From OLB7 sp966250335 (GTDB lineage Bacteria; Bacteroidota; Ignavibacteria; OLB7): a stretch of 64,000 nucleotides of DNA. How positions within the stretch are numbered: position 1 is the stretch's first letter; each line of letters opens with the position of its first letter. Shown here piece by piece: positions 52,323-61,357 of this stretch. Where the stretch lies: contig CBINGZ010000001.1 in NCBI GenBank assembly GCA_966250335.1, forward strand, positions 124,001 through 188,000, in the 5' to 3' direction. The position numbers and the translations under genes were made by a program. Under the pieces are notes generated by a model, which saw only the letters and a list, made by a program, of their open reading frames with translations, was not told where the DNA came from and ran no database searches.

Positions 52323-54113
52323 TCACCGCATCGCGATGAGAAACGCTCCAAGATTTTCGTCCTGCGCCAGATCGAGCTTCTTCCGTATCCGCTGACGATA
52401 TTTCTCGATGCTCCTGGGATCGGTGTTCAGAATCTGCGCGATCTCCTTCGTCGACACATTGATCTTGATCAGCGCGCAGACCTTCAGCTCCGTCGGCGTC
52501 AGCTTCGGGTATCGCTCCGCCAGCACCTCCAGGTATCCCGCATGCACCTGATGAAACTGCTTCTCGAACGTCGACCAGTGCTGCTCCGATTCCACCGTCT
52601 CGTCGATATCCGACATCACCTGCTCCAGACTCCCCTTCACCTCCGGCGGGATCGTATCGCGACAGATCTCCTCCACCCGTCGCCGCAGCTTCCGCAGAAA
52701 CTCGTTCTTCTGTGTCAGGTACATTGCCGTCGACGTCAGCTCCTTCTTCCGAAACTCCGCTTCCTGTTCCAGCCGCTCGTTGTTGAGGCGAAGGATCTTC
52801 GCTTCCTTCTCCATCTGCTCCACCTCGTAGGCGATCGTCATGTTCCGCAGGCGCCGGTCGGTCTCCTCGCTGTAGATCTCCCGGTCGAGCCGGATATACT
52901 CGTCGTAGTGTTCAATCGCTCCGCGATAGTCTCCCCGCTGCTTCAGCACCACGGCAAGCTCATGGTGGATGTCGCGAACGTCGAGGCGCGCCCCCGTCTC
53001 CCGTGCCAGGTCGAGCGCCTTCTCGAACGTCTCGACCGCCTCTCTGTACTCTCCCGTCGCTCCCAGGGTCGCGGCAATCGTGGTGAGGGAGGCGACGAGC
53101 GACGGTCTGCTGCCGAGCCGTTCGGAGATCTCGGCGCTTCGTCGGCAGCAGCGCAGCGCCTCGTCGTGCTCTCCCAGACCGAGGTGGATACGTCCTATGC
53201 CGTTCAGTCCGCTGGCGCTTCCGGCCATGTCCCCCATCTCCTCATGCAGCGCGACCCCCTGTCGGAAGTAGTCGAGGGCGATCAGCGGCTCGTTCCGGGC
53301 GACATAGGTGTTGCCGAGGTTCATGAGCGCCTTGGAGACGCTCCGTCCCACTCCGACACGTCTTCCCATCTCCAGGCTCCGCTCCAGCACGGCGAGCGCA
53401 CGGTCGTAGTCGTGGATATGCTGATAGAGGATGCCGAGATTGTTGAGACATGCCACCACCTCCGCCTCCTCTTCCATCTCCTCGCGCAGGGCAAGGCTTC
53501 GCTGCAGGTACCCGAGAGCGTGGTCGTAGATGCCGAGTTCCATCAGGACGATGGCAATGGCGTTGAGCTCGCGGGCGATTCCCCGGCGGGCGCCCAGCTC
53601 CTCGCAGATCGCGAGAGCCTCCCGCAGATGGCGGAGCGCGGCCGCGTGGTCCCCCATCTCGCTGTGGATGATGCCGATCTTGGAAAGCGCTCCCGCCATT
53701 CCGTGCCGACTTTCGCCGGCGCGCCAGTATTCCAGGCTCCGCCGGCCATAGTCGAGCGCCCCCCGATAGTCCCCCGCCCCCCAGAGCGCGCTGCAGAGAT
53801 GGAAACAGACGTGCGCCTCTCCCTCCCGGTCATCTATATCGCGATACAGCTCCAGCGCCCGCTCGGCGGTTTCCGTGGAGTAGCCCACCCCCCGGAAGAG
53901 GCGCGCAATCGCCATGACCGTGTGGACGCGGGCGAGCAGCCCCCTCTCACGACGCTCCGACGGAATCTCGGCATATCGATGCAGGTGCGCGTCGAGCGAG
54001 TCACCCTCAATAGGTCCTATCGCGGCAAGATATCGGAGCAGGAGATCGATCCGTTCCCGGTCGTCGGTCGTCTCGATCAGCTGTTCGCCCAGTTCCGGAA
54101 TCGTCTGTTGCAT
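52323..54113 (-). CDS. TPR protein with C-terminal LuxR-type helix-turn-helix (copy 2)
   Basis: This has 596 residues, no signal peptide. TPR repeats run from about residue 80 to 400 (YRGALDYGRRSLEYWRAGES, ALRHLREALAICEELGARRG). A coiled-coil with EVEQMEKEAKILRLNNERLE follows, then an HTH (PTELKVCALIKINVSTKEIA, RSIEKYRQRIRKKLDL). This is a cytoplasmic regulator whose TPRs probably sense a protein partner. It follows its paralogue by 37 bp. The C-terminal 190 residues are almost identical to those of the paralogue. Confidence 0.8.
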   Translation of the reverse strand: MQQTIPELGEQLIETTDDRERIDLLLRYLAAIGPIEGDSLDAHLHRYAEIPSERRERGLLARVHTVMAIARLFRGVGYSTETAERALELYRDIDDREGEAHVCFHLCSALWGAGDYRGALDYGRRSLEYWRAGESRHGMAGALSKIGIIHSEMGDHAAALRHLREALAICEELGARRGIARELNAIAIVLMELGIYDHALGYLQRSLALREEMEEEAEVVACLNNLGILYQHIHDYDRALAVLERSLEMGRRVGVGRSVSKALMNLGNTYVARNEPLIALDYFRQGVALHEEMGDMAGSASGLNGIGRIHLGLGEHDEALRCCRRSAEISERLGSRPSLVASLTTIAATLGATGEYREAVETFEKALDLARETGARLDVRDIHHELAVVLKQRGDYRGAIEHYDEYIRLDREIYSEETDRRLRNMTIAYEVEQMEKEAKILRLNNERLEQEAEFRKKELTSTAMYLTQKNEFLRKLRRRVEEICRDTIPPEVKGSLEQVMSDIDETVESEQHWSTFEKQFHQVHAGYLEVLAERYPKLTPTELKVCALIKINVSTKEIAQILNTDPRSIEKYRQRIRKKLDLAQDENLGAFLIAMR

Positions 54114-54150
54114 CTGTGCGGCAGGTTCAGAAAAGGAGAGGGGAAAGAAG

Positions 54151-55968
54151 TCAGGCGTTCTCGACCGGGGCTTCCCTCTGCCGCCCCAGCGCCGTCAGGA
54201 AGGCTCCCAGGTTCTCATCCTGCGCCAGTTCGAGCTTCTTCCGTATCCGTTGACGATATTTCTCGACGCTTCTCGGCTCGGTGTTCAGGATCTGCGCGAT
54301 CTCCTTCGTCGACACGTTGATCTTGATCAGCGCGCAGACCTTCAGCTCCGTCGGCGTCAGCTTCGGGTATCGCTCCGCCAGTATCTCAAGGTATCCGGCA
54401 TGCACCTGATGGAACTGCTTCTCGAACGTCGACCAGTGCTGTTCCGACGCCACCGCCTCGTCGATATCCTCCATGATCGAACGCAGATGCTCCGTCACTT
54501 CCGGCAGCATCGCATCCCGACCTATCTCCTCCACGCGCCGCCGCAGCTTCCGCAGAAACTCGTTCTTCTGCGTCAGGTAGATCGCCGTCGACGTCAGCTC
54601 CTTCTTCCGAAACTCCGCCTCCTGCTCCAGTCGCTCGTTGTTGAGGCGAAGGATCTTCGCCTCCTTCTCCATCTGCTCCACCTCATAGGCGATCGTCATG
54701 TTCCGCAGGCGCCGGTTCGTCTCCTCGCTGTAGATCTCCCGATCGAGCCGGATATATTCCTCGCAATGTTCAATCGCTCCACGATAATCTCCCCGCCGCT
54801 TCAGCACCTCGGCAAGCTCGAAATGTATCTGGCGCATATCGGACTTGACACCCATTTCCCCGACGATGGCGAGCGCGCGGTTGAGCGTTTCGACGGCGGC
54901 GGCGAAATCACCCCGAAGTCCCTGGATATTACCGAGCCGATGCAGAGCGGCCGCAATGCCGGGGCGCAACCCGATCTCCTCGCGTATCTCGGCGCTCCGC
55001 GTCGCATACCGGAGAGCTTCATCGTACTCTTCCAGCTCGCAGCAGATCCAGGCGATACCGTTCAGCGACGAAGCCATTCCGACCCGATCCTCCAGCTCCT
55101 CCTTGATCGCCAGAGACTCCTTGTAGCATGCCAGCGCGGCGGCGCGGTCGCCGAGCCCCATATAATGGACCGCGAGATTCTGCAGCGCCTTGGCCTCGCT
55201 CCGTCGCATGCCGATCTGCCTGCTCATCTCCAGCGCGCGCGTCACCACGCTGCAGCCGCGCTCGAAATCGGAGATTTTGTGATAGAGGAGACCGATGTTG
55301 AGAAGCGACGAGATCATATCCTGCTCGTCACCGTTCTCCTCCCTGAGGGAAAGGCTCCGCTGATGGTATTCGAGAGCGCGATCGAAGATGCCGAAGTTGG
55401 TGAAAACAAGACCGAGAGAACTGAGTTCCCGAGCGACCATCCGCGGGTTGCCGGAGGTCTCTCCCAGGGCAAGCGCCTCGCGGAGCATACGGAGCGCGAC
55501 GGCGTAGTCCCCCTGATCGTGATGGATCATCGCCATCTTGTTCAGCACCCCCGTCACACCGGCGATGTTTCCCTCGGCCCGCCACAGTTCCATGCAGCGG
55601 GGAAGGTACTCCAGCGCCTCCGCTAAGCGCCCCTGACCCCAGTAGACGCTGGCGAGATGATAGAGCGCATGCGCCTCTCCATCCCTCTCTCCAAGCTCCC
55701 TGTAGAGGGCGACCGACCTGTTGCCGATCTCCACTCTGCTGCGGCCGTCGCCGCTGAAGATGCTGCTCAGGAGAATGATGTTGAGGGCGCGGGCGAGCGC
55801 GCCGCGCCGCAGCTCGTCGGGAGGAAGATCGAGAACGGTCTGGACGTGTCGGTCGATCGGCCTCCCCTGAGCGAGCAGCGGGGCATGTCGGAGCAGCGTA
55901 TCGATCCGTTCGTCGTCCGATTCGATCCCCCCCAGCAGAAATCCCAGCTCGATGGTAGTAAGGGTCAT
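54151..55968 (-). CDS. TPR protein with C-terminal LuxR-type helix-turn-helix (copy 1)
   Basis: This has 605 residues, same architecture as the next gene. TPR repeats span about 80-400 (LAEALEYLPRCMELWRAEGN, ALRMLREALALGETSGNPRM), followed by the coiled-coil and the HTH (NVSTKEIAQILNTEPRSVEK). The N-terminal TPR part differs clearly from copy 2, but the C-terminus does not. This suggests two sensors that share a DNA target or oligomer. It lies 200 bp after the vWA gene on the same strand. Confidence 0.8.
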   Translation of the reverse strand: MTLTTIELGFLLGGIESDDERIDTLLRHAPLLAQGRPIDRHVQTVLDLPPDELRRGALARALNIILLSSIFSGDGRSRVEIGNRSVALYRELGERDGEAHALYHLASVYWGQGRLAEALEYLPRCMELWRAEGNIAGVTGVLNKMAMIHHDQGDYAVALRMLREALALGETSGNPRMVARELSSLGLVFTNFGIFDRALEYHQRSLSLREENGDEQDMISSLLNIGLLYHKISDFERGCSVVTRALEMSRQIGMRRSEAKALQNLAVHYMGLGDRAAALACYKESLAIKEELEDRVGMASSLNGIAWICCELEEYDEALRYATRSAEIREEIGLRPGIAAALHRLGNIQGLRGDFAAAVETLNRALAIVGEMGVKSDMRQIHFELAEVLKRRGDYRGAIEHCEEYIRLDREIYSEETNRRLRNMTIAYEVEQMEKEAKILRLNNERLEQEAEFRKKELTSTAIYLTQKNEFLRKLRRRVEEIGRDAMLPEVTEHLRSIMEDIDEAVASEQHWSTFEKQFHQVHAGYLEILAERYPKLTPTELKVCALIKINVSTKEIAQILNTEPRSVEKYRQRIRKKLELAQDENLGAFLTALGRQREAPVENA

Positions 55969-55990
55969 GAGTCTGTTCCGCCAAACGCAA

Positions 55991-56018
55991 CGGCAGGACG
56001 TGAAGCCACGCCCTGCCG
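55991..56018 (-). terminator. Hairpin between the vWA gene and the TPR-LuxR gene
   Basis: CGGCAGGACGTG and CACGCCCTGCCG form a 12-bp stem with one mismatch and a 4-base loop (AAGC). It could end the vWA transcript 150 bp past its stop, or be part of the leader of the TPR-LuxR gene. Confidence 0.4.
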
Positions 56019-56168
56019 CAATATCGCAGACCGAACCGTCGACCGAACCGAACTCGATCGCATGTGCCTGGCTTCGCCGTCGCGGGTAAACCTACGAAAG
56101 CGACGCCGATGGGGGAAGCATCATCGCGTAACCGCGGTTCTCCGTGCCGCGGGTTCCGCGGCGGGCTC

Positions 56169-58436
56169 TCAGCGGACGGCGCCGAGCGTCTCCCCTGCGC
56201 CGGCGATCCGCCGCGCGTCGGTCGCAAGGGTCACGAACTCCTTGCGGTATCCCTCCGCATCGCTCCCGGCGGCGCCGGAGGCGAGCCTGATGACATCGTC
56301 GTACGATGCGGTTCCGGCGTAGGAGGAGTTCCTGAGAAGCAGTCCGAGTTCCGCGACGGCCGCCGAGAACCGGAAGTTCTCGCTCGCCTTCTCCACCGAA
56401 CGCTTCTCGTTCTTGACGACCGCCCCCATCAGATTGCTGACGCTGTCGGCCGGGTGCTTGTAGCGTAGGCGGACCTCCATCAGATCTCCCTCGCCGTAGG
56501 CGGCCGGGCGCATCGACTCCAGCCTGTGCTTCGAGGGGTCCTTCGGCTTCTCGATATCGTACTTCACCTCGGCGCCGGTCGGGATGATCTCGTAGAGAGC
56601 GGTGACGGAGTGTCCGGCGCCCAGTTCCCCGGCGTCCTTCCCGTCGTCGTCGAAGTCACGCGCGGCAAGGGCGCGGTTCTCGTAGCCGATCAGACGGTAG
56701 GCGGCCACCATCTTCGGGTTGAACTCGACCTGGATCTTCACATCCTTGGCGATCGCATAGAGCGTTCCGGTCAGTTCCGTGGCGAGCACCTTGCGCGCTT
56801 CCTCGATATTGTCGAGGAAGAAGAAGTTCCCGTTGCCGTTGTCGGCGAGCCCTTCCATGTTGGCGTCCTGATAATGTTCGGTGCCGACGCCGAGGACGGA
56901 GAGGAAGATCCCCTCCTTGCGCTTCGCCTCGATGATCGAGACAAGTCCATCGTAATCCGACGTGCCGATATTGAAGTCGCCGTCGGTGGCAAGGACCACG
57001 CGGTTGTTCCCCCCGGGACGGAAGTTCTCACGCGCCATCCTGTACGCCAGCTCGATCCCGTCGCCGCCGGCCGTCGATCCCCCGGCATCCAGGCTCTCGA
57101 TCGCCGCCATGATCTTCTCCTTCTTGATGCCCGAAGTGGGGGGAAGCACCACCCGCGCGGCGCCGGCGTAGGCTACTATCGAAACGCGATCCTTTTCCCG
57201 GAGATTGTCGACCAGCAGTTTGAACGACTTCTTCAGGAGGGGGAGGCATTCCTCCGGGTCCATCGATCCGGAGACGTCGATCAGGAAGACCAGGTTGCTC
57301 GCGGGGGCCTCCGCGGGGTCCATCACGCGCCCCTGCAGACCGACGTGGACGAGACGGTGGTCCGAATTCCAGGGACAGTCGGCGGTCTCGGTAATGATCG
57401 CAAACGGATCCGTTCCCTTCGGCGCCGGATAATCGTAGGTGAAGTAGTTCACCATCTCCTCGATTCTCACCGCGTCGACGGGGGGAAGCTCGCCGCCGTT
57501 GATATGGCGCCGCGTATTGCTGTACGAGGCGGCGTCCACATCGATGGAGAAGGTGGAGAGAGGGCTGGAGGAAGGGGCCAGGAAGTTGTTCTCGACGACG
57601 GGACGGTAGCGGGTGGGGCGCACCGGCTCCTCGACGACCTCACGCACATTGACCGAATCGGAGATCGTGCCGGGGGAGGGGAGATCCTTGATCGGCTTCA
57701 GCATGTTCTCCAGGGGACGGCCGCCCCGTATGGAGAGACCGTTGCCCGCGGTGGCGACCGCCGTACCGGAAGCCGTTATCGAGGAGAAGGTGACGACGTC
57801 CCCATCGATGATGTCGGCGCTCGCTACCGGACCGTCGACGATCTCGGCGCCGGCAACGGAGTTGTCGGTAATGTCGGCGCTTGCTATGGAGTTGTCGAGA
57901 AGATCGACGCTCAGCGCGGCGCCGTCGGCAACCGCATTGGCGACGGTCGTCGCCGAGTAGCCGAGGGTCATCGGGCTCTCGATGATTTCGTTGGAGCCGA
58001 TGGTCTTATCGCCGAGATCATCGACAGTGATCGTTGCGTCGATAATGTCTATCCGGTTGATGGCGTCGTTGGCTATATCCTCACGGCTATATTCTCCGCC
58101 GTCGCTGTCGGCCCGTATATCGGCCGAGGTGACCGAATTATCCATCAGTTCTATCCCGTCGACCCTCACTCTCTCGGTCGTCTTTCGCGAGCCGCGGATA
58201 TCCCGTGCGACGCTCGCCTTCTTCTCCCTCCTGGCAGAGGTCACGACGACCTTCTCCGGCATCACGGCCGGAGCCGGAGCTGCAACCGTTCCCGACGACG
58301 GTGAAAGGGGACTGCTGTCGAGGGCCTCTTCCCGCTTCTTCGCGCTCTCCTGCGGGGAGCTGCATGAAGCGAGAACGGCGACGAGAAGCGAGCCGAGAAC
58401 GACGTGACCCGACGTTTTGTTGAATGGTGCGCGCAT
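56169..58436 (-). CDS. von Willebrand factor A lipoprotein with DUF3520 and an inserted short-repeat region
   Basis: This has 755 residues from the ATG at 58436, with GGAGG about 9 bases upstream. A lipobox is LVAVLASCSS. Residues about 80-215 hold repeats of the type NSVTSADI, DNSIASADI, NSVAGAEIVDG, VASADIIDG. A YfbK-like core follows: an N-terminal part (PLSTFSIDVDAASYSNTRRH), a vWA domain at about 380-560 with MIDAS LIDVSGSM and TDGDFNIGTSDYDG, and a C-terminal DUF3520 part. The vWA domain should bind a protein through a divalent metal ion. The repeat insert is unusual for the YfbK group. Confidence 0.85.
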   Translation of the reverse strand: MRAPFNKTSGHVVLGSLLVAVLASCSSPQESAKKREEALDSSPLSPSSGTVAAPAPAVMPEKVVVTSARREKKASVARDIRGSRKTTERVRVDGIELMDNSVTSADIRADSDGGEYSREDIANDAINRIDIIDATITVDDLGDKTIGSNEIIESPMTLGYSATTVANAVADGAALSVDLLDNSIASADITDNSVAGAEIVDGPVASADIIDGDVVTFSSITASGTAVATAGNGLSIRGGRPLENMLKPIKDLPSPGTISDSVNVREVVEEPVRPTRYRPVVENNFLAPSSSPLSTFSIDVDAASYSNTRRHINGGELPPVDAVRIEEMVNYFTYDYPAPKGTDPFAIITETADCPWNSDHRLVHVGLQGRVMDPAEAPASNLVFLIDVSGSMDPEECLPLLKKSFKLLVDNLREKDRVSIVAYAGAARVVLPPTSGIKKEKIMAAIESLDAGGSTAGGDGIELAYRMARENFRPGGNNRVVLATDGDFNIGTSDYDGLVSIIEAKRKEGIFLSVLGVGTEHYQDANMEGLADNGNGNFFFLDNIEEARKVLATELTGTLYAIAKDVKIQVEFNPKMVAAYRLIGYENRALAARDFDDDGKDAGELGAGHSVTALYEIIPTGAEVKYDIEKPKDPSKHRLESMRPAAYGEGDLMEVRLRYKHPADSVSNLMGAVVKNEKRSVEKASENFRFSAAVAELGLLLRNSSYAGTASYDDVIRLASGAAGSDAEGYRKEFVTLATDARRIAGAGETLGAVR

Positions 58437-58668
58437 GGCGGCATCCTCCTCCCTTGTATATTGAACGGAAGTTTCTGTACGGAATCTCTTCTGTACTGAG
58501 TGTCTGAAGTCTCGGCGTTCGAACGACCGAGGCAAGGACGATGAGGGATACGCGATGTAACATCCCCCCCGTGGCGGCCGTCGGGTCCCGAACGGGAACA
58601 TGGTCGGAAGGGAGGAAGAGAAGCGGCGATCCTAACAATCAACTACATCGAATTTCAGCGAAGCGAAT

Positions 58669-59040
58669 ATGGCGGACCAGACAAGCAAGGCGATTCTCAT
58701 CAGCAACACCGCGGATCAGACGGCGAACGGCGTCGAGCCGCTGAACGAGCTGCTGGCGCAGAAATGGAAGATCGTGGAGTCGATCCGGGTGGGGAACGAG
58801 AAGACCGAGAACGGCTCCATGCTCCTGATTCTGGAGGAAGGGGGAACGGTCGATCAGCGCGCCGTGCTGATAAAGAGCACCACCGGAGAGCGGAACGGCG
58901 TGGCGACGGTGAACCAGCTTCTGATCGACGGATGGTCGGAAAAACAGCTCGCGCTCGCGATCAACGACCAGTCGACACTCCTGGTGCTGGCGCGCCGCGA
59001 TACGAAGCATGTCGGCTTCGCGGCCGACAAGTGGAAGTAG
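58669..59040 (+). CDS. Hypothetical protein with two DUF4177-like half-repeats
   Basis: This has 123 residues, no signal peptide. Two halves share the pattern NGVEPLNELLAQKWKIVES...LLILEE and NGVATVNQLLIDGWSEKQ...LLVLAR. The 'L-N-x-L-x-x-x-x-W-x' pattern resembles DUF4177. I do not recognise a function. A strong hairpin follows. Confidence 0.65.
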   Translation: MADQTSKAILISNTADQTANGVEPLNELLAQKWKIVESIRVGNEKTENGSMLLILEEGGTVDQRAVLIKSTTGERNGVATVNQLLIDGWSEKQLALAINDQSTLLVLARRDTKHVGFAADKWK

Positions 59041-59050
59041 AAGATATACG

Positions 59051-59088
59051 CGAAGGGGGGCCGGACGATATGTTCCGGCCCCCCTTCG
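59051..59088 (+). terminator. 15-bp perfect hairpin after the hypothetical gene
   Basis: CGAAGGGGGGCCGGA pairs perfectly with TCCGGCCCCCCTTCG around an 8-base loop, 10 bp after the stop. No T run follows. It is one of the longest perfect stems in the window. Confidence 0.7.
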
Positions 59089-59199
59089 ACCTCTTGAGCA
59101 GTCCGATATAATCTCGACGCAGCATGTAGCCGCTGTGCCGTGTTACGATATATTTAATTCGCAGTCCCGTCGACTCCGCCCATCTATCTGGTTCAACAG

Positions 59200-59805
59200 A
59201 TGGAACAGTTCCCTCCCTCCTCGTCGCATCCCCCGCGAAACGTATCGATCGCCGATAGAATCGTTTCCCGCACATGGAAACGGGTCTGGACTTCGTTCGT
59301 CGTCGCGATCTTCTTTCCCGGCAACAGCTTCCCGATAGGGACGTTGTTGAACTTCCTGATACCGGTGGAGGGAGAGGAGTCGAGACCGCCGGCCCTGCTT
59401 CCCTGGACCATCCTGATGATTCTCTGCACGGCGCATCGCATCTGGCGGGAACGGGGACTGCGGAGAATAGTCTCGACCGTCGAGTTCGACGACGAGAAGA
59501 GTCTGCTCGTGCTGCGAAGCATTGCTGGAAAGCTCGCGGCGCGACCGATCGAGCTTACCTACGAAGGGCTGAGCTGGCGCGTCGAAATACCGAAGGGAGT
59601 CTACGCGAAACCGCTCACGGCGCTACATATATCGCATAACGGCAGACTCGTCGCCACGCTCCACAACCGTTCGGAGGAATGGTGGGGGCAGGATCTGAAA
59701 AACCTGCGCGAGATCCTCGAATCGCTTCCTACACCCCCTCCTCGGAGATCAGATATGCCAGAAGCGCCATCGCGGCAGCCCCGAGCTCAAGCTCTCGCTC
59801 GTTGA
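59200..59805 (+). CDS. Hypothetical membrane protein
   Basis: This has 201 residues with two hydrophobic spans (about residues 32-52 and 68-85: WTSFVVAIFFPGNSF, PWTILMILCTAHRI). A soluble domain follows (STVEFDDEKSLLVLRSIAG, LTYEGLSWRVEIPKG). Its 3' end overlaps the end of the convergent peptidase gene by 77 bases. No family is recognised. Confidence 0.55.
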   Translation: MEQFPPSSSHPPRNVSIADRIVSRTWKRVWTSFVVAIFFPGNSFPIGTLLNFLIPVEGEESRPPALLPWTILMILCTAHRIWRERGLRRIVSTVEFDDEKSLLVLRSIAGKLAARPIELTYEGLSWRVEIPKGVYAKPLTALHISHNGRLVATLHNRSEEWWGQDLKNLREILESLPTPPPRRSDMPEAPSRQPRAQALAR

Positions 59806-61147
59806 CCTTCTCGAAGGTGTCGATCTCCGTGTGGTGGTAGTCGAAATAGCGGTGCGACTCCACGGAGAGACCGATATTGAGCGTCCCATGCTTCTTCAAC
59901 GGGCCGATATCCGCCCCTCCGCCTCCAGCCTCGAACCTCTCGGCCCCCATCGCCGCGAAGAGGCTGCGCCAGCGCCCGAGCGACGCCACCGTGTCAGCCC
60001 CCGCCTCCACGTAGAAACCTCGCGGTGCGAACCCTCCGCGGTCGCTCTCGATGGCGGCGACATGGCGCGGTCCCTGCCGGCCCACCTCGTCGGCATAGGC
60101 GTGCCCGCCGCGGAGACCGTTCTCCTCGTTCATGTAGAGGACGGCCCGGATCGTCCGCTTCGGTCGTATGCCGAGATGCTTCAGCAGCCGGAGCGCCTCG
60201 ATCGCCTGGACGCATCCCGCGCCGTCGTCGTGCGCCCCTTCTCCCACGTCCCAGCTGTCCAGATGCCCGGCGATCAGCACGACTTCGTCCGGCAGCTCGC
60301 TTCCGGTGATCTCCCCGACCACGTTGTGCGACTCGGCATCCGGCAGCGTCCGGCAGTGGGTCGTCAGCTTCACGCGGAGGGGAGAGGATCCCTTCAGCAT
60401 CCCGCTCAACCGCTCGGCGCTCTCGATGCCGAGCGTCACGCCGGGAATCTTCGGTTTCGACTCGTCATATCGCAACATGCCGGTATGGGGAACGTCGTCG
60501 CGCGCCGTCGTCATCGAACGGACCAGCACCGCGGCGGCGCCGACTCCCGCCGCCGTGCTCGCCCCGGCCACCCGCTGATCGACCGCCCCGCCGTAGGCAT
60601 CGAACGTGCTGACCAGCGAACGGTCCATCGGGCGGTTGAAGAAGATGATCCTGCCGCGAGCCTTCTCGCCGAGCCCCCTCGCTTCCTCCAGACTGTGAAC
60701 CTCGATCACCTCCCCCTCGATCCCCTCGGCCGGGGTGGCGACGCTTCCCCCCAGAGCAAGGACCCGGAACGGTGATCCGTTCTGCGTCCCGCCGACCACG
60801 ACCAGCTCTTCGGGCGCTCCCCGTTCCCAGTGCGGAACCGTCACCGGCTGCAGCATGACCTTCTCCAGCCCCTTCTTCTCCATCGCTCTCCGGCCCCAGT
60901 CGACGGCGCGTGCAGCCTGGGGGGAACCGCTGAGCCGGGCGCCGACGAACTTCGTCAGATCGTAGAGCATCTGGTGGGCTTCACCGGCGGAGAGGGCCGA
61001 ATCGAGAATCGCGGCCGCCACTTCGCGGTAACGGTCCGGTATGACGGTCTCCCGTCCGGTCGTCTGGGCTTCGGTCGATAGATGCAGCGTGAAGAGAGCA
61101 GGGAGGGTGAGGAGGAGAGCGCGGTATCGGATCATGTCACGGATCAA
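59729..61147 (-). CDS. Exported M28-family zinc aminopeptidase
   Basis: This has 472 residues with a signal peptide (LLLTLPALFTLHLSTEAQ). The PA-like insert lies at about 110-250. The zinc ligands appear in order: AGHLDSWDVG near 290, GAHDDGAGCVQ, the catalytic MNEENGLRGG near 340, ESDRGGF near 365, and DYHHTEIDT near 440. It should cleave N-terminal residues from peptides in the periplasm or outside. Either ATG (61147 or 61135) could be the start. Confidence 0.9.
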   Translation of the reverse strand: MIRDMIRYRALLLTLPALFTLHLSTEAQTTGRETVIPDRYREVAAAILDSALSAGEAHQMLYDLTKFVGARLSGSPQAARAVDWGRRAMEKKGLEKVMLQPVTVPHWERGAPEELVVVGGTQNGSPFRVLALGGSVATPAEGIEGEVIEVHSLEEARGLGEKARGRIIFFNRPMDRSLVSTFDAYGGAVDQRVAGASTAAGVGAAAVLVRSMTTARDDVPHTGMLRYDESKPKIPGVTLGIESAERLSGMLKGSSPLRVKLTTHCRTLPDAESHNVVGEITGSELPDEVVLIAGHLDSWDVGEGAHDDGAGCVQAIEALRLLKHLGIRPKRTIRAVLYMNEENGLRGGHAYADEVGRQGPRHVAAIESDRGGFAPRGFYVEAGADTVASLGRWRSLFAAMGAERFEAGGGGADIGPLKKHGTLNIGLSVESHRYFDYHHTEIDTFEKVNERELELGAAAMALLAYLISEEGV

Positions 61148-61171
61148 TCTGTGGAACGATTATGCAGACGG

Positions 61172-61179
61172 CAAAGATA
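61172..61179 (-). promoter_or_regulatory. Perfect TAnnTTTG -7 box upstream of the M28 peptidase
   Basis: On the minus strand TATCTTTG exactly fits the Bacteroidota -7 consensus and lies 24 bases before the start at 61147. I see no convincing TTG box 19-21 bases upstream. Confidence 0.45.
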
Positions 61180-61357
61180 CTCAGATCGTAGTGAGCGGCG
61201 ATACCGAACCGACGGCGTTTAGGACTTCCCCTCCCAGCCCGATAGCCGTACCTTTATCGCCGGACAGGGAAACTATTCCCGTTCCTCTCCGTCTCTGCAT
61301 GTCGCCCTCTGCCGGCGACCTTCGGGACCCGTCGGGCATTCACGCGACATCGATGTT

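Noticed and set aside
52081..52351. Minus-strand frames of 66-81 codons in the gap
   Set aside because: They read through the 11-bp repeats, giving periodic nonsense (GFVRVLSG), and have no start signals.
58669..59040. Antisense open frame of 123 codons
   Set aside because: It exactly mirrors the plus-strand hypothetical gene, which has an internal duplication and a downstream hairpin that favour the plus strand.
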